A stretch of 46,403 bases of DNA from Candidatus Galloscillospira excrementipullorum (GCA_018714125.1 DVNV01000007.1:1-46403); one strand, 5' to 3'. Positions 23,401-33,609 are shown, counted from the first letter of the stretch. A program made the numbers and translations. The notes: generated by a model from the sequence alone, not told the origin.

Positions 23401-23838
23401 TTAAGGCTGCTGCCGCAGCGCGTCAAGATAGTCTTGCAAAATCACGCAGGCCGCCACCGCATCAATCACCGCCTTGCGCTTTTTGCCCCGGACGTTGGAC
23501 TGGTTGAGGATGTGGGCGGCGGAAACGGTGGTGTTGCGCTCGTCGCGCAAAATGACGGCACCGTCAAACGCCTGCTCGAGCAGCTCCTTGAAGGCAAGCG
23601 TCTTTTGGGCTCTGGGGCCCTGGGAGCCATCCATGTTTTTGGGGAAGCCCAGCACGATGCAGTCTGCGCCATGCTCCCTTGCGGCGCGCACCACGGCCTG
23701 CGCGGCGCGCTCGGCGTTTCTTTCGGTGATGACGCCGGCCTCATGGGCCAGCATGAGCAGGCCGTCCGAAAGGGCAAGGCCCGTGCGCACGTCGCCATAG
23801 TCCACTCCCAGGATTTTTTTCGGCTTTTCCCTGCTCAT
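23401..23838 (-). CDS. ruvX: Holliday junction resolvase-like RuvX/YqgF
   Basis: A 145-residue RNase-H-fold nuclease, proposed to resolve Holliday junctions and, in E. coli, to process pre-16S rRNA ends. The catalytic acids sit in ILGVDYGDVRTGLALSD, in LRDERNTT and in KAVIDAVAACVILQDYLD; GFPKNMDGSQGPRA is the other signature. The ATG at 23838 has AGGAG seven bases upstream and shares one base with the csaB stop (TGATG), so translation is coupled. A GTG one codon earlier is a poorer candidate. Confidence 0.95.
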   Translation of the reverse strand: MSREKPKKILGVDYGDVRTGLALSDGLLMLAHEAGVITERNAERAAQAVVRAAREHGADCIVLGFPKNMDGSQGPRAQKTLAFKELLEQAFDGAVILRDERNTTVSAAHILNQSNVRGKKRKAVIDAVAACVILQDYLDALRQQP

Positions 23839-26039
23839 CACAGCTCTCCTTCCAGCAGCGCCTGGGCTGCTGCGGCGTTTTGAAGGGCGCTTTGCTTGAG
23901 GGCCGCAGCCGCCTGCACGGTGCGGCGCGCAGCGCCGTCGTCTTGCAAAATGGCATCCAGGTGCCCTTCCAGCAGCGCCTCGTCAAGCTGCTCGCAGTCC
24001 ACCGTGTGCCGCTCCTCCAGCATCTCGTAAAAGGCGCTGACCTTTTGGTCGTAGACAATGCCGATGGAGGGCACGCCGGCCGCCGTTGCAAAAATCAGGG
24101 CGTGCAGACGCATGCCAACCACCGCACGCGCGTTGGTAACGGCACTGAGCACCTGCGAGCTGTCCCCCTCGAAGATGCCCGAGGGGTGCTTCATGCGGCG
24201 TGAGACGTCGCGGCAGATGGCGGTGTCGCTCTTTTTCTGAAAGGGGACAAACAGCACGTCAAGCCGGTATTTGTCCGCCGTTTTATCGAGAATGTCGGCC
24301 AGTTTTGCCTCAAAGCGGGCGTCGTTTTTGGGCCAGCTTCGCAAAGACACGGCCAGATAGGGACGCTGCGGCAGGCAGTCAAGGCGCGGCAGGGGTTGGT
24401 GCAGCGCCGTGAAGACCTCGTCGGCCGTCAGGGTCACCCGCTCGTCGGGGATGCCCAGCTCGTGCAGCAGGCGCATGGAGTCGGGGTCGCGCAGGGTGAT
24501 GACGTCCACATGGCGCAGCACGCGCGCCGTCACACGCCGGCTGAAGGCGGTGCGCAGGGGGCCGATGCCGTTGCCGTAGAGCATGGTTTTGCAGCCGCAC
24601 AGGCGCGCCGTGTGCAGCAGGGCCAGATAGTAAAAAAGGGACTTGGAGCTGGTGACGTCCTGAAGCAGCGAGCCGCCTCCGAAAATCAGCACCTCGCTGC
24701 GCCGCAGGGCACCGAGCACCTGGGGAAGCGAAAAGCGGCGCGCCAGAGCAACCTCCTGGCGGCAGGAGGCCGACGTTGTGGAGTGGTTGAGCACGCAGAT
24801 GGAGGCCTCCGGCATGCGGCCAAGGAGGTTTTCCACAATGGTGGACAGCAGCAGCTCGTCGCCGGCGTTGCCATAGCCGTAGTAGCCAGAAAGCAGGAAG
24901 TCATACCGGGCGCTCTTTTGACACAGCAGTGCCGCCCGGTAGCAGCGCAGTGCATCGTCGGCCATGCGCTCGGCCGAATACTCCCGCAGCACCATCTCCC
25001 GCCCGAAGGAGCCGTCGCCCTTTTCAAGCAGGTGCGTCACGTCCTGTGCCAAACAGGGCTGCTGCGGCCAGTCATGGCCCCGGCAGGTGAGGTTGGTCTC
25101 CCTGGCGGCGGCGAGGGTGCTCTCGTCGAGAGGGCCCAGATAGCCCGCCGTTCCGGCCAGCACAACCGGCCTTGCGCAGGAGGCCGCCTCAAGCGCCGCC
25201 CGCGAGACGCCGAAAAAGACGTCGCAGGCATTGCAAAAGCGGGCGATGTCGCTGCGCGGGCCGGTGAGCAGGATATAGGGCTCCCCCGCCTGACGGTTGA
25301 GCCGCTCTGCCAACTCCCGGAAGTGCTCAAAATGCTCCCCGCCGCCCACAATCACAATGCGCAGCCTGTCAATGGCCTGGCGCAGGAGGGGCGCCTGCTC
25401 CATCAGGCGGGCCACGCCGCCGTCGGCATCGGGGTCAAGCCGGGAAACGCTGAGCAGCACCTTTTCTTCAGGGGCAATCGAAAGCTCCCGGCGCAGTGCC
25501 TCCCCCTGCGCGGGGTCGGGGGAGAAGAGGCCAGTGTCGATGCCGTTGACCGTGACAAAGATGTCGCGCCGGGGGATGTCGTAATTCTCCATGAGGTAGC
25601 TGCAGATGTCGTCGCTCACGGCAAGGCACTTGCAGCCCCAGCGCGTCAGCAGGCGCAGGGGAAGGGAGACGGCGTAGCTGCCATGCACCGTGGTGACAAG
25701 CGCAATGCCCTGCTTTTTGCACAGGGAGGAGAGCAGAAATGCCGGGATGCGCGCATGGGCATGCACGATGTCGGGCTGCTCTTTGCGCAAAATCTCGGCG
25801 AGGATTTTTCTGGCCTGCAGCATGCTGGAAGGGGAACGCGAATGAAGCGGGGCCTCAATGTGGCGAATGCCGGCGCGCTGCAGGCGCTCGACAAAGATAC
25901 CGCCCGAGGAAACGGCCACCACCTCAAGCCCCCTGCTTTGCAGCTTGAGGCAGAGCTCCACAATATGAGTCTCGGCACCGCCCAAATCCAGGCTCATGCT
26001 CGCAATCAAAACTTTGTGTTTTCGAGGGGTCTGCGCCAT
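23838..26039 (-). CDS. csaB: Glycosyltransferase-CsaB pyruvyl transferase fusion
   Basis: A 733-residue two-domain enzyme. Residues about 1-370 are a GT4-type glycosyltransferase: the donor-side fold opens with DLGGAETHIVELCLKL, and the C-terminal half has LLSVSRLDPDADGG and the EX7E-like region near VSRAALEAASCARPV. Residues about 378-730 are a CsaB-type polysaccharide pyruvyl transferase (GYYGYGNAGDELLL, FGGGSLLQDVTS, GNGIGPL, GMRLHALIFA, YDQKV). CsaB puts ketal pyruvate on secondary wall polymers, the anchor for SLH-domain S-layer proteins. I chose ATG 26039 because GGAG lies nine bases upstream. The fusion suggests sugar addition and pyruvylation are coupled. Confidence 0.9.
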   Translation of the reverse strand: MAQTPRKHKVLIASMSLDLGGAETHIVELCLKLQSRGLEVVAVSSGGIFVERLQRAGIRHIEAPLHSRSPSSMLQARKILAEILRKEQPDIVHAHARIPAFLLSSLCKKQGIALVTTVHGSYAVSLPLRLLTRWGCKCLAVSDDICSYLMENYDIPRRDIFVTVNGIDTGLFSPDPAQGEALRRELSIAPEEKVLLSVSRLDPDADGGVARLMEQAPLLRQAIDRLRIVIVGGGEHFEHFRELAERLNRQAGEPYILLTGPRSDIARFCNACDVFFGVSRAALEAASCARPVVLAGTAGYLGPLDESTLAAARETNLTCRGHDWPQQPCLAQDVTHLLEKGDGSFGREMVLREYSAERMADDALRCYRAALLCQKSARYDFLLSGYYGYGNAGDELLLSTIVENLLGRMPEASICVLNHSTTSASCRQEVALARRFSLPQVLGALRRSEVLIFGGGSLLQDVTSSKSLFYYLALLHTARLCGCKTMLYGNGIGPLRTAFSRRVTARVLRHVDVITLRDPDSMRLLHELGIPDERVTLTADEVFTALHQPLPRLDCLPQRPYLAVSLRSWPKNDARFEAKLADILDKTADKYRLDVLFVPFQKKSDTAICRDVSRRMKHPSGIFEGDSSQVLSAVTNARAVVGMRLHALIFATAAGVPSIGIVYDQKVSAFYEMLEERHTVDCEQLDEALLEGHLDAILQDDGAARRTVQAAAALKQSALQNAAAAQALLEGEL

Positions 26040-26069
26040 CAAATCACGCTCCGCTTTGGATGAACTTAA

Positions 26070-27860
<1,791 letters not shown>

Positions 27861-27897
27861 AAACGGAGAGCGGCTTGAGCGGAAAAGGAGACGAAAT

Positions 27898-28725
27898 ATG
27901 AGGTCAATCAAAATCATTGCGGACAGTGGAAGCAATCTCAACGAAAGGCTTTGCCGGGAAATCGACGCCGTTTCCGTGCCGTTGACGCTGACGGTGGACG
28001 GCCGCGATTTTGTCGACACCTTTGATCTCGACGTGGCGGAGTTTCTCGAGGCGGTGGAGGCCAGCCCCAACGTGGCGCGCTCGGCATGCCCGTCGCCGGC
28101 AGCCTATGCGCAGGAATACGAGGGCGCCGACGAGGTGTATGTATTCACGCTGTCGAGCAAGCTGTCCGGCTCTTACCAGTCTGCTATGGCCGGGAAGGAA
28201 CTGGCCAAAAACGGTGAGAATGTCCATGTGTTTGACTCCAAAAGCGCCTGCGGCGGGCCGGCACTCCAGGCCATCAAGCTGCGCTCCCTGCTCGACCAGG
28301 GGCTTTCCAAAAGTGAAGTGATCAAGCAGATGACCGACTTCATTCAAAACATGCAGACGCTTTTTGTGCTTGAAGACCTCAATCCCATGATCAAAAACGG
28401 ACGCATGAACAAGCTGGTGGGCAAGCTGGTGATGGCCATGCAGATTCGCCCCATCCTGGCAGGCGAGGACGGGGAGGTCGTTCAGCTTGACAAGGCGCGG
28501 GGCACAAAGGCCGCCCACAGGCGCCTGGCGGAAATTGCGGCGGAGCGCTTCCGAGGGGAAGACAGCAGCCTGGCCGTCATCTCCCACTGCTTCAATGAGG
28601 AAGGGGCTCTCAACCTCAAGGCCATGCTGGAGGAAAAATGCAGCTTTAAGAGAATCATCATTGAGCAGACAAATGGGCTCAACACGCTGTATGCCGCCCG
28701 AAAAGGGCTGGTGCTTTGCTTCTAG
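27898..28725 (+). CDS. DegV-family fatty-acid-binding protein
   Basis: A 275-residue DegV protein. Members bind a fatty acid and, as FakB, present it to the kinase FakA for phosphorylation into phospholipid synthesis. It has the opening IIADSGSNL, the SACPSP stretch that contacts the fatty-acid carboxylate, the TLSSKLSGSYQSA motif and the DSKSACGGPALQAIK block. No fakA is in the window. The ATG follows AAAAGGAGA, 37 bases after guaB, so it is probably co-transcribed with guaB. The transcript ends at a 22-bp-stem terminator. Confidence 0.93.
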   Translation: MRSIKIIADSGSNLNERLCREIDAVSVPLTLTVDGRDFVDTFDLDVAEFLEAVEASPNVARSACPSPAAYAQEYEGADEVYVFTLSSKLSGSYQSAMAGKELAKNGENVHVFDSKSACGGPALQAIKLRSLLDQGLSKSEVIKQMTDFIQNMQTLFVLEDLNPMIKNGRMNKLVGKLVMAMQIRPILAGEDGEVVQLDKARGTKAAHRRLAEIAAERFRGEDSSLAVISHCFNEEGALNLKAMLEEKCSFKRIIIEQTNGLNTLYAARKGLVLCF

Positions 28726-28761
28726 CTTGGCATCCATGACGTTTTGAAGGCAGAAAATACG

Positions 28762-28808
28762 AAAAAAGGGGCAGGCCCCGGCACAATGCCGGGGCCTGCC
28801 CCTTTTTT
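28762..28808. terminator. Bidirectional terminator between degV and gerAB
   Basis: A perfect 22-bp inverted repeat with a 3-base loop, beginning with six A and ending with six T, so it can end both degV and the convergent germination operon. Confidence 0.95.
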
Positions 28809-28874
28809 GCCGTGTGCGAGGCTGCAAAATGCGCCGTTGGCCGAAGGGCTTGGCACCCCTGGGGGGTGCGCCTG

Positions 28875-29774
28875 TTATTCAGAGGCCGGCTGTGAGGGGC
28901 CGGATTTGGTTTGGCGCCATGTCCGCAGCGTCACGCGCAGCGACTGGGCGCACAGCACCAAATCGGTGAAGGTGGAGAAGGCGAGCACGGTGGACAGCAG
29001 GGTGTCCACCCGCAGCAGAGGTGTGCCGTGCACGACGATGTTGGCTGCGGCGTAAAGGGGGTGGGGCAGGGCTTTGAAGAGGGGGATGCCCAGCGTGGTG
29101 ACGGGCATGAGCAGCATGAGCCCAATCAGGAGGGAGGACAGCAGCGCGGCCTGGCGCTGGGAGGTGAGAAAGTCTTTTTTGGGGATGTCCGGGAAAATAA
29201 GGGGCGTGGCCACGACGGGATTGAGAAAAATCAAAAAAAGGAGCAGCAGCCCTTGCCGTGGCAGAGCATTTGCCTCGCTCCAGGGGAGCGACTGCAGCGT
29301 CCCGGGCAGGGAGCTCCACTGGGTCTGATAAAAGAGGACGAGAAAAATGAGCAGGATGGTCACGGGGAAAATGAGGCGGGACAGCCTCATAATGGCGGCG
29401 TCGCTGCGGCCCAGGGAGTAGAGAGGGACAAGGAGCATCAGCAGCAAGAGCGCCCAGATGGGCGTGTGCGGCAAAAAGGTGGCGTGGATATAGGTTGCGG
29501 CAACCCACAAAACGATTCCCCCGTGAACCAGGCAGAGCAGGCAAAGGGGCCATTTCCAGCGAAAGGGCAGGGTGCTGGTCTGTCCGGGTCCGCGAAAGCA
29601 CAGCTTTGACAGCAGGGGCAGCAGCAGCTGAAATGCCGCGCCGGCAAGTGCGAGGGCGACAAAGGCAAGGCATTGCCCCGTAAGCAGCTCGGAGGCCACC
29701 AGCAGGCTTCCCAGATGGGTGCTGGTGAAAAGGGCGTGCATATACGGAATGGGGGCGGTTTCTCCTGATTTCAC
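28875..29774 (-). CDS. gerAB: Spore germination protein GerAB, short
   Basis: The amino-acid-permease-like subunit of the germinant receptor in the inner spore membrane. At 299 residues it is about 60 shorter than usual, but about nine to ten hydrophobic segments are visible. It has the GerAB-like stretches FPVTILLIFLVLFYQTQW (segment near the middle) and NPVVATPLIFPDIPKK. It starts with GTG overlapping the gerAC stop (GTGA). It is the last gene of the operon here, whereas Bacillus has the order A-B-C. The shortening appears to be in the N-terminal region. Confidence 0.85.
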   Translation of the reverse strand: MKSGETAPIPYMHALFTSTHLGSLLVASELLTGQCLAFVALALAGAAFQLLLPLLSKLCFRGPGQTSTLPFRWKWPLCLLCLVHGGIVLWVAATYIHATFLPHTPIWALLLLMLLVPLYSLGRSDAAIMRLSRLIFPVTILLIFLVLFYQTQWSSLPGTLQSLPWSEANALPRQGLLLLFLIFLNPVVATPLIFPDIPKKDFLTSQRQAALLSSLLIGLMLLMPVTTLGIPLFKALPHPLYAAANIVVHGTPLLRVDTLLSTVLAFSTFTDLVLCAQSLRVTLRTWRQTKSGPSQPASE

Positions 29775-30409
29775 GGCTCAAGCCTCCTTTCGCTGCCCTC
29801 CAGCGTGAGCATGCCGGAAAAGGTGACGTGGGAATCCTCTCCCGTCAGGGTGAGCCGGGGGACCGAGATGACGGCGTCTTTTGTCAGCATGGCATTGTAG
29901 AGACTGTAAAGGGGACAGGAGGGAATTTCACCGAAGGAGACCTGGTCGTCGAGCATGAGGTTGAGACTGATGGCCTGGGGCACTTCGCCGGCCGTGCTCT
30001 CAAAAACCTCCCTTGCCTGGGCCTGCTCCACCTGCGCAATCAGCAGCCCAAGCGAAAACCCGTTGGTGTGGACGAACCAGTCGAGCATGGGGATGATGTC
30101 CTGCTCGAAGAGGTCTTCGCCAATCAGCATGATTTTGGCATGATTCCAGTAGGGATGCCGGCCAAGCTGGCGCACGATGCCCGCCACGCAGGCGTCCAGG
30201 GTGTCGGCCTCGGCCTGCAGCAGGCGGGAGGATGCTTTTTCCCCTTCGAAGGTCATGAGCTCCACCGTCATCAGATAGGTCTGCTCTTTTCCCTGGTCAA
30301 GGGCAAGGCCGGTTGCGATATGGCGCAAATTGAGCTCGGTGTAGTCCCAGCAGGAGCACAGCAGGACGGACAGGCAGAGGGCGGTAACACAGAGCAGAGC
30401 TTTTTTCAT
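29771..30409 (-). CDS. gerAC: Spore germination lipoprotein GerAC, N-terminal part only
   Basis: The lipoprotein subunit of the germinant receptor. The signal peptide has a Cys in LLCSCWDYTELN, the lipobox and WDxxEL pattern of the family. The 212 residues cover only the first domain (LALDQGKEQTYLMTVELM, GRHPYWNHAKIMLIGEDL) and end just after the SGMLTLEG strand. The two C-terminal domains of normal GerAC (about 370 residues) are missing. The reading frame is intact and the ATGA/GTGA overlaps with both neighbours are preserved, so this looks like an evolved short form rather than a broken gene. Confidence 0.86.
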   Translation of the reverse strand: MKKALLCVTALCLSVLLCSCWDYTELNLRHIATGLALDQGKEQTYLMTVELMTFEGEKASSRLLQAEADTLDACVAGIVRQLGRHPYWNHAKIMLIGEDLFEQDIIPMLDWFVHTNGFSLGLLIAQVEQAQAREVFESTAGEVPQAISLNLMLDDQVSFGEIPSCPLYSLYNAMLTKDAVISVPRLTLTGEDSHVTFSGMLTLEGSERRLEP

Positions 30410-31857
30410 GATGGTTTCCTCTTGCTTGAAACGGGGAACACGGGGAGGGCCCGCAGGCGGCTCCAGGAGTCCCGAAAGAAGGTGTCCTTGGTCTTTTTCT
30501 GCGAGGTGAAGTAGGCGTATTGCGTGTAGGGGATGCCAAAGCTCTCAATGGAGGAGAGGCGAAGCAGAAGCAGGAAAAAGCCGATGGAAAAGCCCAGATA
30601 GCCCGATGTTGCCGTGAGCAGCAGCAGGCCGTAGCGGTAGAGCAGGGAGGCGCCGATGAGGCGCGGCAGCATGACGCCTGTCACGCCCGAGAAGGCTGTG
30701 ATGATGAGAATGGGAGAGCCCACATAGCCCGCCTCAATGGCCGCCTGTCCCAGCACGATGGAGCTGACCACGGCCAGGGCCTGCCCCACGTTGCTGGGGG
30801 AGCGCGCCCCGCTTTCCCGCAGCAGGTCGAAGATGAGTAAAAGCAGCAGGGTTTCGGCCAGGGTGGAAAAGGGGACGTTTTGCCGCGCCTGCGCAATGGT
30901 GATGGCCAGCGAGGAGGGCAGCAGGTCCGGCTGATAGCAGGCCAGCGCCACGAAAAAGCTGGGCATCAAAACCGAAATGAAAAAGCCGATAATGCGAAGG
31001 AACCTCTGAAAGGAGGCGTAGTGATAGCTGACGTAGTAATCCTCGTTGGACTGGAAAAGCTCCAAAAAGACAAAGGGCAGCGTGAGCGCCGTGGGGCAGC
31101 CCTCGCTGAAGACGGCAACCCTGCCCTCGAGCAGCTTGGCGGCCACAATGTCGGGACGCTCGGTGGCGCCGATGGTGCGAAAGGGGGCGGTGTCGCTGTC
31201 GCGGATTTGCTCGGCGATATAGTTGGTGTCGAGAATGGCGGAGGATTTCACCTTGGACAGGCGGGTGCGCAGCTCGTCAAGGACCTTTTTGTCCACGCAG
31301 CTCTCAAGGTAGCACAGGCAGACGTTGTTTTCCGAAACGTCGCCCATGGTGAGAAATTCCGCTTTGAAATCGCTGCCTGTCAGACGGCGGCGCAGCAGGG
31401 AGAGGTTGGTGAGCAGCGACTCGTTGAAGCCCTCGCGCGGGCCCTGGAGCACCCGCTCGTTGTCGGGCTCCTGCACGCTGCGCAGCGACCAGTTTTTACA
31501 GTCGATGACAATGGCTTTGTTCAGGCCGTCCACAAAGAGGATGGCATTTCCCAGTGTGAGGCTAAAGCACAGCTTGTCAAAGTCCTCCTGCGCCGAGCTG
31601 TCGCAGGCCGACAGGACGCGCCGGATGACAAGGTCGGCCGTCACGCCGGAGAGAGGGGCCTGCTGCAGAGGAGAGATGACGTTTTCGTTGAGAATCCGGG
31701 GCTGGACGAGCCCGTCGATAAAATAAAGGGTGGCGGCGCAGCCGTCCGCCCCTTCGAGCTCGCGGGTGCGCAGCGTCCCATCCCCCGAAAAACGCTGCTC
31801 AAGGCGGCTGCGGTTGAAAAACAGCTGTCGGGAGACCTGGTTTTGGTTTCGTTTCAC
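30406..31857 (-). CDS. gerAA: Spore germination protein GerAA
   Basis: The A subunit of the germinant receptor: 483 residues, with an N-terminal soluble region of about 270 residues and a C-terminal part with about five membrane segments. Family stretches are LYFIDGLVQPRILNENVISPL, shown here up to its end, IVIDCKNWSLRSVQEP, REGFNESLLTNLSLLRRRL and RVAVFSEGCPTALTLPFVFLE. It begins at GTG after GGAGGG. A sigma-G-like promoter lies upstream, and its stop overlaps the gerAC start (ATGA). Confidence 0.95.
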   Translation of the reverse strand: MKRNQNQVSRQLFFNRSRLEQRFSGDGTLRTRELEGADGCAATLYFIDGLVQPRILNENVISPLQQAPLSGVTADLVIRRVLSACDSSAQEDFDKLCFSLTLGNAILFVDGLNKAIVIDCKNWSLRSVQEPDNERVLQGPREGFNESLLTNLSLLRRRLTGSDFKAEFLTMGDVSENNVCLCYLESCVDKKVLDELRTRLSKVKSSAILDTNYIAEQIRDSDTAPFRTIGATERPDIVAAKLLEGRVAVFSEGCPTALTLPFVFLELFQSNEDYYVSYHYASFQRFLRIIGFFISVLMPSFFVALACYQPDLLPSSLAITIAQARQNVPFSTLAETLLLLLIFDLLRESGARSPSNVGQALAVVSSIVLGQAAIEAGYVGSPILIITAFSGVTGVMLPRLIGASLLYRYGLLLLTATSGYLGFSIGFFLLLLRLSSIESFGIPYTQYAYFTSQKKTKDTFFRDSWSRLRALPVFPVSSKRKPS

Positions 31858-31890
31858 AAAAAATCCCTCCGGCTAGAAATTCTCTTCTAG

Positions 31891-31920
31891 CAGTATGTCC
31901 CGCGCAAAAAACAGTATGCA
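31891..31920 (-). promoter_or_regulatory. Sigma-G-type promoter of the gerA operon
   Basis: On the minus strand TGCATA (31920-31915), 17 bp, CATACTG (31897-31891). It matches the forespore sigma-G elements (GnATR and CATnMTA) at all but the last position. GerA receptors are known sigma-G targets in Bacillus. A CTAGAA/TTCTAG inverted repeat (31873-31890) covers the likely start site. Confidence 0.72.
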
Positions 31921-31946
31921 GGAAAGGCGCCGCTTGTCAAAACAGC

Positions 31947-32010
31947 AAAAAAATCCGGTGCAATCCGGGCGGCCGCTTTTGCAAAAAGCGGCCGCCCGGA
32001 TTGCACCGGA
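31947..32010 (-). terminator. 27-bp-stem terminator of the GNAT gene
   Basis: A perfect 27-bp inverted repeat with loop GCA, followed on the minus strand by seven T. It isolates the gerA operon promoter from the upstream acetyltransferase gene. Confidence 0.93.
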
Positions 32011-32048
32011 GGGTGCGGCGCGGCACAAGGCAAGGCCTGTCTTTCGGG

Positions 32049-32495
32049 TTATCTTGGAAACTCCCGGACCATCTGCGTATAGGGCAGGACCTCAAAGCCC
32101 AGACGGCGGTAAAGCGACTGGGCGCCGGTATTTTCGGGTTCCACTTCCAGGCGGAAGCGGCAGACCTCTTTGGAAAACGTCTTTTCCAGGAAGTCGAAAA
32201 ACTCATGCCCCAGCCCCATGGAGCGAAAGGCCTCCCTGACATAGAGCTCCTCAATCCACAAAACCGGCCCGCCGCATTCGGTGGAGTAGGCGCGGGCCAG
32301 CATGGCGTATCCGGCGGTTTTTCCGTCCGCCTCCAAAAGATAGCCCAGAAGATAGGTGTCGCGCGCCAGCATTTCGTCAACGGCGCGCTCATAGTAGTCG
32401 GCCCTGACGGGGTGCAGCACGGCAGGCGAATGGTAAAACTCATCCATCAAAGACAGATAGAGGGCACGGTCCTGTGCCGTGATGGGTCGAATCAT
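32049..32495 (-). CDS. GNAT-family N-acetyltransferase
   Basis: A 148-residue acetyltransferase of the GNAT superfamily. The acetyl-CoA pyrophosphate loop is RSMGLG, after strand beta-4 LWIEELYVREAF. Motif B is RFRLEVEPENTGAQSLYRRLGFEVL. The substrate cannot be told. It starts at ATG with AAAGGAG eight bases upstream. The dacB-like gene upstream has its own terminator, so this is a separate single-gene unit. Confidence 0.9.
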   Translation of the reverse strand: MIRPITAQDRALYLSLMDEFYHSPAVLHPVRADYYERAVDEMLARDTYLLGYLLEADGKTAGYAMLARAYSTECGGPVLWIEELYVREAFRSMGLGHEFFDFLEKTFSKEVCRFRLEVEPENTGAQSLYRRLGFEVLPYTQMVREFPR

Positions 32496-32531
32496 AAGAA
32501 AGGCTCCTTTACTAAAAATTGAATTGAGAAC

Positions 32532-32570
32532 AAAAAGGGGAGAAGGCTTGTGCCTTCCCTCCCCAAAAAA
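32532..32570 (-). terminator. Terminator of the carboxypeptidase gene
   Basis: On the minus strand GGGGAGGGAAGGC pairs with GCCTTCTCCCC (two-base bulge, 4-base loop) and is followed by five T. Confidence 0.82.
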
Positions 32571-32590
32571 GATGAATTGGTGCCGACGGC

Positions 32591-33457
32591 TCAGTTCCAG
32601 CGCAGGGGGGTCTTGATGGGGTTGTGCGTGACGGAGGTGACAAGGTATCCGCTTCCCTCCTGCGCCACGGGATTGACAATTACGCCGTCTTTCATCAGGT
32701 CAAGGTCGGGCAGGGTGTCGGCATAGGCGATGTTATAGGAGAGGCCGTGGGCGTCGGTAAAGGTGATGGTGCGTCCCTCCTCCTTGGTCAGCGAAACATA
32801 TTCCTCCAGGCACAGGCTGCGCTCCTGCAGAATCTGGGCGTGGGGTGCCCCCACAAAACGATAGTGCCAGGGCTCGTAGACGATGCCGGTAATCTCGGTT
32901 TTGTCCTTGGGGTAGCGCATGGTGTAGCCAAAGCGCCAGGCGTTTTCCTTGAGCCATTGCCCGACAGCGCTCTGCTCCACATTGCCCGACAGCGTCCCGC
33001 CCAGCGCCGTATTGGAAATATCCATGGCGTAGCCGCTCTGATGCTCCGAGGTTCCCGGGACGGCCACAATGGACTTGGCGAGAACCTCGGCCTCGCTGTC
33101 GCTGTAGCCACTGGCCTGGTAAGAGGCAAACTTGTCGGCATAGAGCTGCTGCTGCTTGGCGTAGGTGCGATAGCCGCTCACCACCAGATAATTGGTGATG
33201 CCGTCGTCAATCATGTCGTTGAACATGGCGCGGGCAAAGGAGGCCGCCTCGCGGTCGAGCTGGATGGCTGCAAGGCTGACCACGATGGACAGGGAATACA
33301 GCGTGACCATGTCTTCCGGCACCTCGTCTTCCCCCATGGGGTAAACGGAGTTGAAGAGCAGGCGGTTGCGGCTGACGGTTGGCGTCTGCGCCAGCGCCGA
33401 AAACGAAGGGGTGAGCAGACCTGTCAGGCACAAGACAAGGGCCAGCAGCTTTTTCAT
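32591..33457 (-). CDS. VanY-family D-alanyl-D-alanine carboxypeptidase
   Basis: A secreted 288-residue zinc peptidase of family M15B, trimming the terminal D-Ala of peptidoglycan stem peptides. A signal peptide (1-23, ending SALAQ) precedes the catalytic domain, which has SGYRTYAKQQQLY, the zinc motif SEHQSGYAMDIS and the last ligand in EPWHYRFVG. I chose ATG 33457 because of the signal peptide and AAAGGA nine bases upstream; a longer frame has neither. The promoter is a clear sigma-A type, so it need not be a sporulation gene although spoIIGA is its divergent neighbour. Confidence 0.93.
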   Translation of the reverse strand: MKKLLALVLCLTGLLTPSFSALAQTPTVSRNRLLFNSVYPMGEDEVPEDMVTLYSLSIVVSLAAIQLDREAASFARAMFNDMIDDGITNYLVVSGYRTYAKQQQLYADKFASYQASGYSDSEAEVLAKSIVAVPGTSEHQSGYAMDISNTALGGTLSGNVEQSAVGQWLKENAWRFGYTMRYPKDKTEITGIVYEPWHYRFVGAPHAQILQERSLCLEEYVSLTKEEGRTITFTDAHGLSYNIAYADTLPDLDLMKDGVIVNPVAQEGSGYLVTSVTHNPIKTPLRWN

Positions 33458-33526
33458 GGGCGACAGTCCTTTCGGGGAAAATTGACGGGCAAGCAGCGCA
33501 AGGTGCTGCAGCGCCGGGATACTCCT

Positions 33527-33555
33527 ATTATACCGGACAGAAACGAAAAAAGCAA
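33527..33555 (-). promoter_or_regulatory. Sigma-A promoter of the carboxypeptidase gene
   Basis: On the minus strand TTGCTT (33555-33550), 17 bp, TATAAT (33532-33527). Confidence 0.82.
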
Positions 33556-33575
33556 ATTCCGGGCGGGGTGGAAAA

Positions 33576-33609
33576 CAGACAAAAAAATCGCCGCCCACGG
33601 CGCTACAAT
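33576..33609 (+). promoter_or_regulatory. Possible spoIIG-type promoter with 22-bp spacer
   Basis: TACAAT (33604-33609) is a plausible -10. No -35 exists at 17 bp, but CAGACA (33576-33581) lies 22 bp upstream. The Bacillus spoIIG promoter has this same wide spacing and depends on Spo0A. A partial 0A-box-like TTTGTC on the minus strand overlaps the -35. The match is modest. Confidence 0.35.

Noticed and set aside
24396-26063. Open frame of 555 codons on the plus strand opposite the csaB fusion
   Set aside because: Mirror of the real gene's codon bias, no recognisable domain, and it would read against two conserved enzyme domains.
29771-30409. gerAC as a pseudogene
   Set aside because: The frame is intact, the signal peptide is good and both operon overlaps are preserved; no remnant of the missing domains follows in any frame.
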